Assembly: GCF_947623445.1 (NCBI RefSeq)
Contig: NC_135241.1
Span: forward strand, 19,966,501-20,030,500
DNA: 64,000 nucleotides
Source: Clavelina lepadiformis
Lineage: Eukaryota; Chordata; Ascidiacea; Aplousobranchia; Clavelinidae
Reading direction: 5' to 3'
Each line of letters begins with the position of its first letter. Position 1 is the stretch's first letter. Below the pieces are notes generated by a model. It was not told where the DNA came from. It searched no databases and worked only from the letters and a program-made list of their open reading frames with translations. The position numbers and the translations under genes are program-made. Positions 11,301-26,779 of this stretch are shown here, one piece after another.

Positions 11301-14300
11301 GTGCAATATGCGACAACTTCTTTCAACCAATAAACAAACAAACAAATAACCTCATAAAAACAAGAGCGTCTCACTCAGGTAAGTCTTCATCCAACGATGT
11401 AAGTCAACTATAATTTTGACCTGTCTCGTGGCGCATCTTAAATGCTAGCATTTACCTCATTAACAAAACCACAAACAAAAAAATCACTGTTTTATGACAA
11501 GAATCGCTCCAGAAAAGATACTTTTTACTCTTTTCCGCCTTTTTTTGGTAATAGTATTTCCAATAAGAGACTGGTTACCTTAGGCAAGCTTAATCGGTCG
11601 CACTTGCTTCCGATCATAACAACAACGTATGAATGAAAATCATTGATTGCCATCAGATAATTTCTATTTCCTTTAGATGGAGCGAAAAAACAAAATTCCA
11701 AGTAAGTGGTATAAGCGAAAAATACGACGCTCACCGTAAAAGTTTTCAAACCTGCAGCCTTTGTTGCGGTTAAAATCATCAAGATAAGGGGGCGAGTTAA
11801 GTTTTTATCTCAGCAACGAGTTTCGTAACAAAACCGCGTTTTAGCAAAAAAACGTAAATATTTTCAAATTTTGACTTTTGCCTGTAAGGTGCATGGGGAC
11901 AGCGAGTACTGGTTTTCGAAACGTAAAAGTCAATGACCTTAAATTTGAGAGAATTTTTATATCGTTTGTTGTTATCATATCTTACCTGGCTACCTTACCT
12001 TATTTGGCATGATTACGAATATAGCGTTCGCGCTATGAACTACCATGTGTAATTTTGTTGATGAGCACCAGAGATATTGGGGGATGTTTTTCAGCCTTAA
12101 AGTGGAGAAAATACTCAATAACGAGAAAAAAAATGTTCTCAAAAAAATAACTCGTTAGAGATTTTGCATCATGTCCGCTTTTGACCGTTTAAAGGGCACT
12201 ATCTCTACATTAAAGACCTTTGACTCACGCAATCATAGGAGCTTTTAAACAAATTACGGCACGTATATCTGATACATTACAGAAAAAACACCAGAAATTG
12301 AACACATTTAAAAAACATTATTCGCCCAAAATTTCAGACTCATTTTTCTGTTTCTTTTCTTGTAACATTCCTCTTTTGGATTTATTTGTGTTGAGTAAAT
12401 AAAAGTTCATGCCTGGAGTGCTACCGTATATTCTGCTTTTTGATATACTGCTAGGTTAACACGGCTCTGCCACCATTAACTTTTTTCACCACATTTCTTA
12501 CTAATCTCTGGACAATACAATGGTGTAGCTGCGCCAGGGCACGTTCGTTTAATGACGAACTAGATTCATGTTTCCTGTAGAAGGGAAATAAGTTCATTCT
12601 TGCATTAATTGAACAATTTTTTCTCAATGTGCATAGAAACCGCATTAATAAAATAAATGGGGTGTTTCCAATATTACGCAAGCACGATGCATGATATATC
12701 CATCTAATTATAGCTCATATCATTGTACATTGAAACGTTTTCGCATTTCGAAATCGTATGAGCTATAACGTAAGGATTGATGCTCCCCACTTTGGAACGA
12801 GTAAGTATTACTGAAAACCTGATTAACGTGGAGTTTCCCCAATTATTAAATAATTACGACATCGTGCTAATCAAAGATTATGTTCTACATGATCATCTGC
12901 TTGTACTCTCATTGGAAAACAAGTCATTGTTTCATGGAAGATCTCCTGTTAAACGTTGCCAGTCTCCAGAGAAAGCTGGCATTATAAGGCCATCATAACA
13001 AACCCTTAAAAACACGCTATTTCTCTCGTTTTTTTTTATTTTTAGAAGAAATTTTACTTCGATGAGAATCAATAAGAGAAATATTCTACAGGTCCGTCAC
13101 AAGAGAAAGTAATTGTGACGTGTCGCAACTACGTTCACTCGATTTCTAACGATGCCCGGGGATAAATTTTCTATTCAAAACAAGTAGGTTAACACGTGAC
13201 GGGCGCCTTAGACTAGTTACCACAACGGTAAAGATATATTGAACCGATTTGATACGACAATTGTGTTATGTTGGAATTCACAGAGAAACCGTTTACCGTA
13301 ATTCTTCATTTTACAACCGGGTAAACATGATTTAGCTACTGCAAAGCCCAGGATATAATGGCAGCAAAAATGCGACACAAATTACCCTCGGGTAGAAGAC
13401 CATTAACCGTGATGACACGAACTTGATTTTATTTTGTATGATCCATAACAAAAATGGATGAGTAGTTAATGACAATAGTTTATCATCCCGGAACATCTCA
13501 TTAACAGAAAAATTCCGCTTAAATATTTACGACCTAACATTGGTAACGACCAGTACAGTCACACGTATGGAGAGTAGAATTTTTGGCGCAGGTTCCGTTC
13601 ATTTTGGCGATTCTCAATTGCTACAACGGATGATAGCCTTGATATCAAAATACAAACAAATCAAACGGATAAGGTCCGCTCACGGGAAGTCTGTCGCACA
13701 AAAATAGATCAGAATTCGCTACAATAACAGTCCGCCGTCAAAATACAGCAATGCGAACGAGACGCAACTAATAAGTAATAACCACAAACAAACACGCGTG
13801 TCCGTAGTAGACTGTCCAAAGGCCGCCGTTTAAGTTTAGAAAGGCGGGGCGAAGAAAAATGGTGAACAGACCGAAATATTATGCTACAGGTTTAAGGTAG
13901 GACACAGACAGGATGCAAAAAGTTGGGTATCTGGTAACCTTTATCGGTGATTTATCATGCAATTATCTGGGTGCACTTACAAGTTTCTTTAAACAAATTA
14001 CAGAACTGGGACACGAAAACGCCGCAATCAAACCAGATCGGGGGCTGAGTTCTAATCAGCAATCGGTTCCGGCCTTGTGGTATCAATTAACTCAAAGCGC
14101 ACTTGAGAACATGACTATTTCGATTTCAAAGCATTGGTGGATTTTTGCAATTCAATTTCATTTCCACTGCCGCCATGAAAACATGTGCGGAGTTAAAATG
14201 TCACCTGAACACAATTTGAACTGCGATTTGGGTGACTCACCGGCTGTGGGAGTCGCCGTGTGATGGGGTAAATAGGTAATACCCTGCTATGGTTAAGGGG

Positions 14301-17300
14301 GCATTGCCGTCAACAAATAATAGTCATTGTGTGGCAGTGGAGCAGGATAAATGTGACTCCGAACAATAGACGATCCAAAAAGTAGACAAGATTCAGTTCT
14401 CATGGAGCGTTATTCACGCGGTCTCCATTAAACTGACAAGGAAATCGGATCATATTATAATCTCACCCTCAGCTGTCCTGATCGCATAATTAAAAGCTTA
14501 CATTGGCTTTTGGCATTATATTTAAATCCGCTAAAAACAAGCATTGACACACACCGCACAAGATGTAGCGAAACAATGTTCATGATGATGTCATTTGTAT
14601 GAAACGCGATTTCGAATATACGCGAGTGTCAAACAAAGCTGAATGCCAGTTTTTTAATTTAACAAAGTATGCTTCAATCAATGTCGTTAAATCGAGGGGT
14701 TTCTTTGACATTAACATTTCCGGCTTTTCATTCCTAAACAGAATGAGCAAAACATGTTGGTCTTTCATGGAAGAAATTTCCCAGGATTACAGTTTGTTAA
14801 ATTGATTACCAACAATTTAACACATTCTTTTGTATAGTGCTTAAAACGTCCGTGTTTGATGCTAATGACAACGACAACCACCGATTTCTGTTATCCAATG
14901 AGGAACAGTGAGATTAGAGGCGAGTTTGGCGCTAAGATTTTGAATTATGTCTCGCTAATCGCGACTTATGACGCTCTTTTATCCAGGAAGCGATCCAGCT
15001 GGGAATTTGATGTGAGTAACTTTGCGTAAAGCAGCCGCTGTGCGAAGAAAACTACTCCATATCACGACAGGAGACAAATTTTTATCGGCAGAAATAAAAG
15101 GTAAAAAATGAGAGAAGGAAAAAACGCGAAAAAAAAACAAAAATTTTTAACTCTCATTTACGTCAGCAAGGGTCAGTGACACGAGACGACGCGGTTTTGA
15201 GCCAAGATTAAATTACGCCCAACATTGCACAGCACTTGCCACAATGACGTCATGGGTTTTGTAAGACGTTGTTTAGCGCAAAACACCAATTGACATGACT
15301 TGCACGTACAGTCGTACACCACAAATAATCAAAGCAAACACTTGTTTGCAAGATTTACAGATCGGTTCATGCACTTTTTGAAACTCTTGAGACCGTGTCT
15401 AACAGTAACTAACCTATAACAAGAATGCTTTCAACCCTCAATTTCTGGTTTAGTACACTCAGCCCTGCTTCAAGTGGTCTGCCAGATTATTCTTTGTAAC
15501 TTGACCTCAGTTTGCAGCTTATTCGCGTCAAATTGAAAGAAAAACCAGGCAACACTTGCTATCAAAAGTTGCACTTACTTGCAGCAATGCACCAGCGTAA
15601 ATTTATTACATTAGGGTCGCGTATCATTTTGTAACTAATAAGACTATGACACAACATCGTATGAGTCACAGTGTAAATGCGGTCACGTCTCATGGATCGA
15701 AACTAGCAATTCTTCTTACGTTTGTTTAGAAGATTTTATGCCTTCAATACCACAGGATTCATACAACTGCAACACATCTCAACCAGCTATTACCTTATGA
15801 CGTAGTACACACGACAAACAAGCCCATAATCACAAATTGTTACTTGGTATCTTTTAGAGAGACGGTAACGCGTTGAGGGGTTTCTAAAACGAGAGGGTTC
15901 CATTAAAAATCAACAAACCTTTTAAGAATAAACAAACTCAGAGTGCTGATGTAACGACGGTTCAAATCGCTCACACAGTTCACATTTGAAAAAAAAGCAA
16001 ACAACGTCTTGCATAACATGTTCCTTGTAGACCGTTGTCGGCTTGTTCAATGATAAGCCTTCTGTAATTCTGTTTTGTGACAAGCAAAAGTGCTCCACTG
16101 GTTCGGTTTTATCTCATGGTTCCGTCCCCTAGTCAGAGGTATATCGACGTAATAACAAATTCAACGCAACAAGATAGACACTGATATTATTGTTTGTAAT
16201 ATACGGCTCGTAAACGGAAAAATCCCCAAATTTTGGTCGGATTAAGACCGACTTTAAAGTTCAAAGCGAATACGTACAAAGTGCCTTTAAAAACCACTGT
16301 TAAATAATGATGGTGATGTCAACCACATAGGCAAGTTCTGAAATTTTCCGAACTAGAAGCACTAATAATTTCATGGAAAGACTGGAATCGTTAGCCACAC
16401 TCTAAGTAATTAATTTCATGTCGTACATGGAATAAGCCAACAAAATTTCACCAGCACAATGTTAAACTACATGTTATACGGGTTGACCATGTTTGTGCTA
16501 AACATGGACATTGTAATTACACGGTCGAAGCACGTAGCATATATAACATGTAGTAACGCTGGTAAATTGCTTTTATCTTTACTTTCATACAACAGCTGCT
16601 TTAAAACTTATCCGAAAATCAGCAATTAAACGAGAAATGTGCACCAAATTAAAGCGCGAGTGACAGGTACGTTAAGAGCACTTAGCTTCGCTATGGTAAA
16701 GGCAACGATTAAAACGCCAATAACCGCCAAGGTCAAGACGAAGAAGTGCAAAGCCACTCCTTTAACCAAGCTAATTAATTGTAATTTGCAAGTCGGGAAT
16801 ACGGTTACTCACAATTTGAGCTTGAAAATTAAATTTTACCTTATAGCAAAGCAAATATGCTTACTTAAATTATAACCTTCGCTAGCAAGTCGGTTTCCTA
16901 AGCGCAATGTCTGAAGACGACGATTCAAAATTGCAGGTTACTTTATCAAGCATTACATCGAATCGAAACTTTATTAGATGAATTAGATAATATATGTTCT
17001 ACGAGAATTGTTATTTTTAATTTTTGAAAATAAAAATAAATTTTTATGTTTTTAGAAATAAAATACACACGGATATCTTCCGTATCTTTGAACTAAATAG
17101 TTTTACTGCCAACGGCGTGTGTATGAATTATTATATAGGAAACAGTAGGAAAAAGCTCGACAATCGACAACAAATCAATTTTATGATAAAAAGCATTAAC
17201 AAGGGCTCTAGTTTTCATCAATACACAGCAAGATAAATAAAGATATCTGAAAGACAAAGTGTATGACCAACACTTACACTAGGCGAGAAATTTTGATCTA

Positions 17301-20300
17301 ACAAATTTTTCCCCGATGGACAACCGACCGTCCAAAGGTTTCCTCAAAACTGGCGATTCTTTTATAACTCGGCGGCGATTTGTCGCTTTACAAAAGCTTA
17401 TGACTAAATGACCAAATAAACCGACTAAGGAGTCATGCGCGACAATGGTCAATTTACGAGTCATAATAAATCGAAATTCCCGATTTATACTTCCAATTTC
17501 CTGCGTAAATGAGAAAGTCCCCAGTTTAAAATGGGAACAGCAGTCGAAAATGAAATCGTTTACAGTCTAAGCCGCGCGTCACATATGCCAGTCGAGCCTT
17601 CGGTTGGAAAGGCCGGTAATGCAAGCAGGAAAGAGCGGAAGTAAAGATTTGGTTACGCGGCTTCAGATTTCACGAAAACAAACCAAGCAGTCAGTCTCAG
17701 TGCAATCGGTGTTAAGTTGAAGTTTTCGGTTCAAACGCGTTATGGTATACACTCGTATCTCTAACCACGTGAGTAATAAACACCACAGCACTTCTTTATA
17801 CTTGGTGGTCTTGCCTCCTTTTTCGAACCAACAATGAGACAGATTACGCGTATGACGTCTTTCTATCCACAAAAAAACGGCGGATTATTGCACTTTGTCG
17901 CCCCCAGCGAAAACTTTGATAAGTAGTTTTCAAGCAAAACATGTCTGAGTACACACCTGTTATTGGCTTGGGTTGATTGCGCTAAAACCTTAAACTCCGA
18001 GTACAAACGAAAAAGCAGGAAAATGTACACATAAGATCTTACTCGCGTGCATACTGCACAGTCATATTCGCCTACAATAATATACTTGGAAATGCGGAAT
18101 CAACGCATGGCTTCGTATACCATATCCATCCTCGTCTTTGGTTTTACAGCATAAAAATGCCAAAACACTTCTATCGATTGCGTTTGCAATTTCATTAAAA
18201 TAACGGGCGTTTTCCTGTTAAACGGGAGAGCGGCGTACACAACTGAGAAACGTGACAAGCATCAAAAGGCCGTAACGCATTTGGTCACGAGTTGCCTGTT
18301 GTGTACTTGCAACAACGGAAACGATGACGCGAATGACTGATGTTGGATATTATTAATCAGAGCGGGCGTGGATCGCTAAGCTTCTGCATCAAAGACTTAT
18401 GATAATGGAAGTCGTAATACATGAGCAGGGGCCACGCTAAAAATCAAACATGTTGTTTTCGCTTGTCACGCGCTGGTTGCAAAATGTCGACGTTTGAAAC
18501 GAAATGCTGAGAACGTGTTCGGTTACGCCAATGTTGACAAGACTAAGACATATCACGTACGAAGAATTCTAAAACTTTCCATATCACGTGACACAGAGTC
18601 AGATGTTTTCCTTAAAATTCAGGTCGAAAGTCCGAAATAACGGTAAAGACTCTAGAACCAGAATGAAAGGCAAATTTTAATTTAAAACGATGGTCTTGAC
18701 ATTGTAAACGTTTAAACGTGACATTTACAACTTTACGTTGTTCTCAGCCTTGTATATCACGCACAATCTTTTGTTGTAATGTTATAACTACAGATGTACA
18801 GCAATAAACGTCAGGTCGTTTTAACAAGCTAATCGTTTTATAATATCAATGTTCGTGATTTAATACAAAACCATACACTGAAATCATTCGGCCTTTTATA
18901 CCCGACATGAGAAAGTTCTATCAAAAATATCAGCAACCAAGTACCATTTGTCATAACATTGCATAGAAAATCATTTGCGCGCATTCTTCGGTACATATAT
19001 TTGACGCAAACCATTTTTTCAAATGAAGCACAGCTATGCAAACTATTCTAGTGTTTCCTATAGAAAGCCACAGTCAGCATGGGAAATATATTTTCTCTGT
19101 TTTGGGGGCGAAAACTTTCATTCATAAAAAGCACACTCGCTGTGTTGCCATGTAAATTACCTAATCATGTTGGTATGTTCAACCAATCAGCCATTCACGC
19201 TTCTCACTCAAACATGCCAAGTATTTGCGTGGTCGTTAGTTTGTGCTGTTTTATACATTAATGTTAACGTGACGGTTAAGAAAGAGTGAGAGAAGGACAG
19301 ATACAGAGAGCTACAAAGCTTTTAAAGTTTACTTTAAAGGAGGTTTGAGAAGTTTAAACTTGAAAACTCGGGAGAAATGAGATTTTTTCCGCCTCATTAC
19401 CCCTGCATGGAAAGTCACAAACTTATCATTACTTTTATACTATACCAACCGTACACTGAACTGCACCAAGCGTATATTTTACGCCTGTCAATGCTTTAGC
19501 GTTTATAAATACCACGTCGTAATCAGCAAATACTAAGCCCGAGCTCTCAGGCAAAACTGCGTAACTTTGACATTTCAGCAATAATTAATCTAAAACTTGC
19601 ACTATACTGTTTACTTAAAAGTGAGCATGTTTATCTGTAACACCACATGAGAGCCTCCTGGCACTTTCATACGCAATTGAATCCTGCCAGCAATACCGAT
19701 AAATTAATACCTTCTTAAACGCACCCAGTGCGATGACGTAATGGCATATTACGTCAATGTGTGTGACGTGAATCAAACTAACCAATGTACGCACGGCCGT
19801 GTGCGTCCTAGAGCGAGATTGATGTGTAGTATCTCCAACAATGGACACTAGTCACGCAAGAAATTCCCATTGTTGTTTCAGGTCAATTCGTATTGTGTGT
19901 CTCATTTCTGTCATGCACTGCGAGCTGATGCAAAACGTTTCCCACCTGAATGCAGATTAGGGGTACGACCAACAATTTAACAGGTTTCTGTTTTTCAACA
20001 GTCACGTAGTACCGTAAAGATCCGAATTTTTGGCAAATTTGCACGATACTATGGCCTGTGCTAACCTAGATTCTAAAATTAATCCTAAAATATCGTAACT
20101 ATTGACAATTAACTTTTAGAAGCATTTACGCGTTCCCAACACCGCCCCATCATGTCATGCTTGGCATGTACACGTTCCAGTGGGGACAAAAAGTTTTTCT
20201 ATGTTGCTTATCTGTCGCAATAATTTGTCACAAGACGTAGTAGTGCTGTATTAATAGATAATATGTATTAATAAGGCAGGTAAAAGTATGTGTACGCTCC

Positions 20301-23300
20301 GTTTAAGGCCATCTTACGTAACACAGTAATCCTGATTCTCCCTTGCAACATTAGTCAGGCATGCAGTTACCGAGTCATTCTTTCTAAGCGTTCTATATTT
20401 AAATTCAGCTTTCTTGCACTTTTGCTTGATAGAAAATGAAGGCCATGGTAGAACTTTTTTAATAGATCCCCCGTACCTATTCAGGTTTCGTATTGCAAGC
20501 TGTGGCTCAAGCGGAAATCGTGCACTGGCGGTTAGTAGAAACTTGGCCTGATGAAAGCCGCAATTGGGTGTCACGTGAGTTGTACCGACAATTTCATTGG
20601 TTGTTTTAAATCCATTTTTATTTTTTCAGGCGAATCCTATTGGCAAAGAAAGGCTGCTTTACCGTAGCTGATAGCGGCATAGAACGTTCACTTTCAAGAT
20701 CTGTCAACTTTTCCTATGTAATCATTGCTCACGAAAGTTTTACAAGTAGGATACCATGCAATCATATTCAATATCACTAGCACTATATAGAGTAGGCCTG
20801 ATCAACGTTGTTACAGTATACATGTTAGAAGATCAAGCCATGAAAAAATAATCCTATTATCTTATTCTGCCTCTAAAATATACTTAGACTTGCAACTAGC
20901 CTGCAATTCTAACACATTTAACTTCATCATGTATACAGATCAGACAACGAGTTGGATATGTTATCAAAAGAATCCTGACAACCTGCAAACGTTTAGTAGT
21001 TAGGTCCTGTTATAGTTAACATGTGGTCCAATAACGACGCAAAAAGGAAAAGATTAACAAAGCTGGGTTTTGTGCGAGACAAATAAAGCAATTAGTGACA
21101 AGAAAGCAGCCGGTAATTTGAGCTTCACGTTAGGTGAGGTATAATGCTTGTACAGCCACACATTTAATCAATAGGCGACGGGGGCAATTTATGTTGATCT
21201 TTCGACTTCGCTGGACAAACCTATTTAAAAGGATTCGAAAAAATCTAAAACCAAAATAGGGCAGAAAACTAGCCAGAAACTAAAGTCGATAACATCTCAG
21301 CGCTAAAACAGTAGCAAAACCCGTATGGGACTTCCATCTTCAACAGCTTTTGTTTGTAGCATATAATAAAATAAGCCAGTTTAATACCATCATTCTAGAA
21401 ATCGATGCCTAACAAAATTATAAAAATACTATAATATACGCGCTTTTTAAATACGTATGTAGGTTGCAGTGAGTTGTTCACGGCTTCAACTACCCGCAAA
21501 TTTTTGGCGAACTTTTGCACTGGAAGTTATAGCGACCTAGATCGTGGTAATAATCCTGGCTATAACTGCCAAAGTGTTAGCAAAGACATTTGAAAAACTA
21601 ACTCCTAATACCATTTGGTCAGTTAATTAATTCCGGTTCACAAGCGATAACGACCGAATCCATTCCGGCTTTTCGCGCCGCAAATTGATTAGAGGTGCCG
21701 CAAACACATGATACAGCTGATAAGTTTACCGCTATGAAGCAAAAAATCGCATTAGTTGCAACACACTTTACATTTCGAATTCCCACCAAAGCTAAAACGT
21801 GTACGCGGTGAAACGGTTACAGCTGAATGTATTCTCATTTGCTATGCAAAGTAGTCTAAGTCTAAATAAACTACAGCTACAGACCAAGTATTTTGTACTT
21901 TAGACTAGAGTCCTTCACCTATTTAAGCCAATTTGGACCCTGAATCGGAAGTTATGACGTCGTAATCTCTGAATACTCGATCTTGACTTTGGCTTGCATA
22001 ACTAGGCTGGTATAACTGTATAACAATCTACACGAATTGGAAAAATGTTTTGAAATGTTAAGGCTAACGTTATATCGCCGCATGGGCTACATTCAAACGT
22101 AGTAAGTGATATAGCGTCAATAAAGTTTCTTTCGTAGCGTGACGGTTGAACTTACAGTATCCGAAACCACATGTTCTAACCTTAACGCAAACTGGTCTTC
22201 ATAGCGCGTTTCTCAATCACTGCAATGCACGTCCACAACACTTCGATCGTTCAGTTGGTCAAGGAGCATGACGTTTGTGAGCTGTAAAGATGGCGACGGG
22301 CTAATTACGTGGGACACGCGCTACTGATAACAGACAATGGGAGATCTGCGTGAAAATTAAATCAACAGATGAAAGGTTATTGTCCTGTTTGAGCAATCTG
22401 GGACCGATCTTTCAAGCAGTTTCATTGTGGTCTGGTTCGAATACGGAAAGGAACTGTGTTAAATTAGAACACGTTCCAGTGAATGCGTCTTTAAAAGTAA
22501 CATATGACTCTACTCAAATGACGCTGATTTGCATAAAGATGACACCATACGTGACGTATGCGGTACCGTATTGAAACCGTTCTCTGGCATTTCAGCGGGA
22601 TAGAATACGCGTTATTTTATTGGGAATCATTTTTATTATCTTTATATATGTATCAAAGCTATTGTATGTGGACGCAATTCTTTCTACGGTCTGATCAGTC
22701 CATGTACGTTTTATGCAAATTTTAAGGGGTCAGTTTGGCGTTATTTTTCACTACCGTGGTCTACTTCTCCTAGCTTTCAAAAGTCGTAAGTACAAGGTTG
22801 ATTCAATGGAGCAAAGTTTTGGTTTATACTGTACACTGGAGTTCCCAGTTCCAACTTACTTCAAATTTAGGTTTAAACACGACGTGACGTCAAACATACA
22901 ATGTCAAACCGTGACGCCGTTGAAAAGCTTTTGCGATCGTATTTTGTCGACTTTGAAAACCGTAGTTTTCATGCTCCCTTAAACTCTACAGTATTTCCAA
23001 ACACTAACGAAATACATTACGTCGGTATTCATACGACAGACGTTGGCTTAAATCTATTTCGCGCAAGAGATATTCAGTCACTACGCGGACAGCATAGCAG
23101 CATCGAATGTCAAGGGCAAGAAGTTATTTTTGTACTAAACAAGCTACGGTTTAACGAAATAATACCTTCCTGGTACCAAGAGCAGCCGTACACCTTAAAG
23201 GTTACAGCTAACTAAACGTGGCGAAGGTATAAGATCGATTGACGCAATTATAGGAAAGACAATATTGTGAATTGCAATCCATAGTTATTTTATTACTGGG

Positions 23301-26300
23301 AAGGAGTAATATAAATTAAATATATCACGAAAACAGAGTTTAAAATAAATTGGTTCATATTCCTTCTTTTTGACTTCTTAAACCATTTGCAATTTTAAAA
23401 CAAACCAAAAATGCTGGAAATATCAAGCAACACTAATAGAACAGAAAGACACAGTCTATATAATTATACCCAATTGACATTTGCAGTCTAATCAAATTAC
23501 GTATCGGATATTGCAATCAAATCACGATTAGCGATATTATGTAAGAAAAAAACAATTTTTACGTGGAAGTAATATTTCCTGCTATAACATAAATCAAACT
23601 CTTACACCGAAAAGTTAACGTCAGTTGCTTTGACGTTCATTTTTACCACGTCCCTACAAAAATTTACTAATAAAACGTAAGTTAATAGGTTCGTCTTCCG
23701 GCTGCATGAGTTGCTATAATTTTTCTTTAATTTTCAGCTTCCGTGCCAAAAAAGCTCAAACTTATATTCATATTCGATATCAGCTATGACGCAGCCATCC
23801 GTGAGGGATAGTCTTATAGGTTACCCGTGTAGTGACAAACTGGAGACCTCTATTAGGGTAACAGCAAAAAGTCACAAATTTTGCTAAATAGCTAAAAAAA
23901 AATACCACATGAAAAATGTCTCAATTAATAGATGTAGGACGGTAAAACAACATAATATCAAACAACATTATTAACAAAACACAGTAATACTGTATTGATA
24001 CTAACGAAATAAACTGGTCGTACAACTGGTAATTATTTCCACAATACGACGCAAACTTTACCTTGATTGAGCGGCAATTGTGATGAAATACGAAATAAAT
24101 TATACAATGCGCGACGACTTAGCTTTAAACTGAGAATTTATCATTGGCAAGCGGCTAAAATTTAGCTTATCTCTTTAAAGGTAACCTATGGGGTCTTATA
24201 CTGCTCCTACTATATGAAAACAGTGTTTTTAAAATTTGAACGTAAAACGCAATGCCATAGAATAAATTGTTCGACAGGAAAGAAATATGACTTATAACTG
24301 GGATAATGCAACAAACCGGGACGGGACGACAGGACAGGTATTCAAACCGGGTCGTATAGTAAACATATTTCTGTGTAATGCGGCTGAGACATTTATTTAA
24401 AAGCATTTCGTTGCGCTTGTTGCTCGTATATCTACGAATGTTTGTTGCAAAACTTATCAGTCAAATTTTATAACAAAAACAAACTTATTTATTACTCACA
24501 AGTCACGATAGCTCCAATGTCTTAAAGGTACAACCTCGTCCAGTATAGTCAAAATTAGGCCAAAAATGGAAATCCCAAAAAAACAAGAAGGCCTATTTAG
24601 CATTTCGCTTTGTACAGCTATGCAACCGAACATCTTCGTACTTACTACTTTCGCGCTTTGTCACAATTAGGTTTTCTTTAATTAAAAGCAGTAAGGATAA
24701 AGTAGGCTACACCTATACTTCAATAATGTGTAAGCAGCACTAGGTTTTACTGCTAAGTAAACAATTAGGCCTACTGGTCAATACGAAAAAGCTCAGATAG
24801 CACAGTTTCCTGTAAAAATGCGCCTTTAAGCAGGCTTGCTACAAACAACTCGTAAGCAAAGGTATTACAAAATGTGCTAAGGCTATTATGCAGAGGCTGT
24901 TCCTTTTGCCCAGAAGATATTTCGAATTTGCGCTACCGAATAGAGTTTGGCCACTCAAAATGCTGGCAACTCAGTTTTTAAGGTTAAGATTGCCAAATTC
25001 GCTTTGTGTAATTGTGTTTACTTTAAATCTGAAATTCTTATGAAAAGGCAAACGTTTTTTTGAGTCTTGGCAACATAAAAATTCGCAGCTACAAATCTAT
25101 AAACTGTCACATAGCACTCCAATTAAAGCTAGGACAATCTATATCGTCCAATACTACCGGAACAAGCAGCAATTTGGTTAAACTTTACTTGGACAAAATG
25201 AATAACATATGTCTACATTTATATAGCTTATCCACTAAAGGCATTAATCCAGAGGGTGAAATACGGAATGTGAAAAGGGGCAATAAAATGCCACAAATAG
25301 GGTACAGTAGGCCCAGTTTTTACTTAGGAAGACCACCACAAAGCAAACTTTCAATAAATCTGGTGTACAAGACAAGTAACTGCTGTTTACTGAAAGAAGA
25401 ATTAAATAGCATATGCCATATAGGCTAGGCCCAGGCTACATAGCCTACTGCTGTTAATTTTACAGCATTTCTAATTTTCTGTTAGGCTAGGCCTACATTA
25501 TTAATTATAAAATTTATTCATTACCCGTACAATTGAGAAGGAAAATTTACCCATAAGTGGTTCAAACTACAAACCCCGTTGCAAAGGGACAATGGTGCGT
25601 CCGGAATATATCGGTAGCCTGCAGCATTGGTTTTATATATCAAAGTGCTTTCGCTTAACAAAGCTCGGCAAGATAATTTTCATGCAAAACACACGTCATT
25701 GATTTATTTTTGTTCTTGTGACGTAATAAGTCACAAGGAATTGAAATAACACTTACCAAACAATGACTTTCACTTTATTTATTTTTCGCCACTGACTGTG
25801 AGGAGAGAAAAAAAGGTGCTAACTACTAACCTTGTTAGCCTATAACAAAACAACACAAAGGTATGCTCACAGACAATCAGCGAACGGGAAAAAATGGTAA
25901 CGCCCGGAAGCTTAAAACGTGCAAGGTGTTACTTGTACAGTGGTGCTATAATGATGGAAGGTTAGACTTGTACGAGGTAGTTATATTTACAAAAACGTTA
26001 CAAGTATGCTGTCAGAGACATACGGTTTTTAATGAAATTGATATACGTCTTATTAATGTATAATTCTTCTTCCTACAGCAAGTACTCACAAAAAAATCAG
26101 CTAAATCGGCTAAGATGCACTTATTGCCAACGACCAATGCATGATTACAGAATTATCTCACAATAGGGAATAATCTACAAGCGCCACATTGTTTCGTTTA
26201 TTTTTAACAATCAACAAAATCACAAATTACTGAATTATTCCAAGTCAAGGAAGTCGTCCTGCCTCCTGATGATGTTGAGTGTTCACTGTTCTTTTGGGCG

Positions 26301-26779
26301 AGCATTGTACTTGTGTAGCGGCCAACAGAAAAACTTTGATACTGTGTAAAACTTTTTTATTCCCAACCGTCTGTATTGAAACAATATAATTATGCCAAAT
26401 GTAAACAAACACGTGAGTTTTCTAAATAAAAGCATTTGACGAACGAAACTAAAGTACGTGGTAAAACGAAAACTTGAAGAAAATGTCCAACTGACGTGGC
26501 ACTTGCCGCCACAATCTTATTTAACTAGCTTTGCGCTGTTCAGTGTTTGCCGCCCTTCACGCTCTAGCAAGTTTGAGCGCCAAACCACAATCCGCTCAAG
26601 GCTCAACATCACGGTAGTGCAGACGCTTGCTATATCTGTATATAACCTTCCGCGTTTGATAAAGCATGCATGACCGCTCACTAAGTTAGTCGTTCAGTAT
26701 TTTGAGATTCTTGTGTTGTAGACTATGGATGGTTTTATTACCGTGTAATGGCATTCTGAAATATGTGTAACCTAGCATC
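8372..26779. other. Gene-poor upstream region of Ets1/2
   Basis: I see no supportable coding exon in this stretch. The longest open frames, such as 13913-14263 and 25060-25428 on plus and 10744-10998 on minus, match no family I recognise and lack convincing splice context. The sequence is AT-rich with few obvious repeats in the first 16 kb. Its position directly upstream of a developmental transcription factor suggests enhancers and possibly non-coding 5' exons of Ets1/2, but that is inference. Confidence 0.5.

Noticed and set aside
13913-14263. 116-codon open frame in the gene-poor region
   Set aside because: No similarity to any family I know, no adjacent exon, and its length is expected by chance in 20 kb.
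22901-23215. 104-codon open frame with balanced composition
   Set aside because: No recognisable motif, no convincing splice partners or poly(A) signal. Kept out for lack of support.
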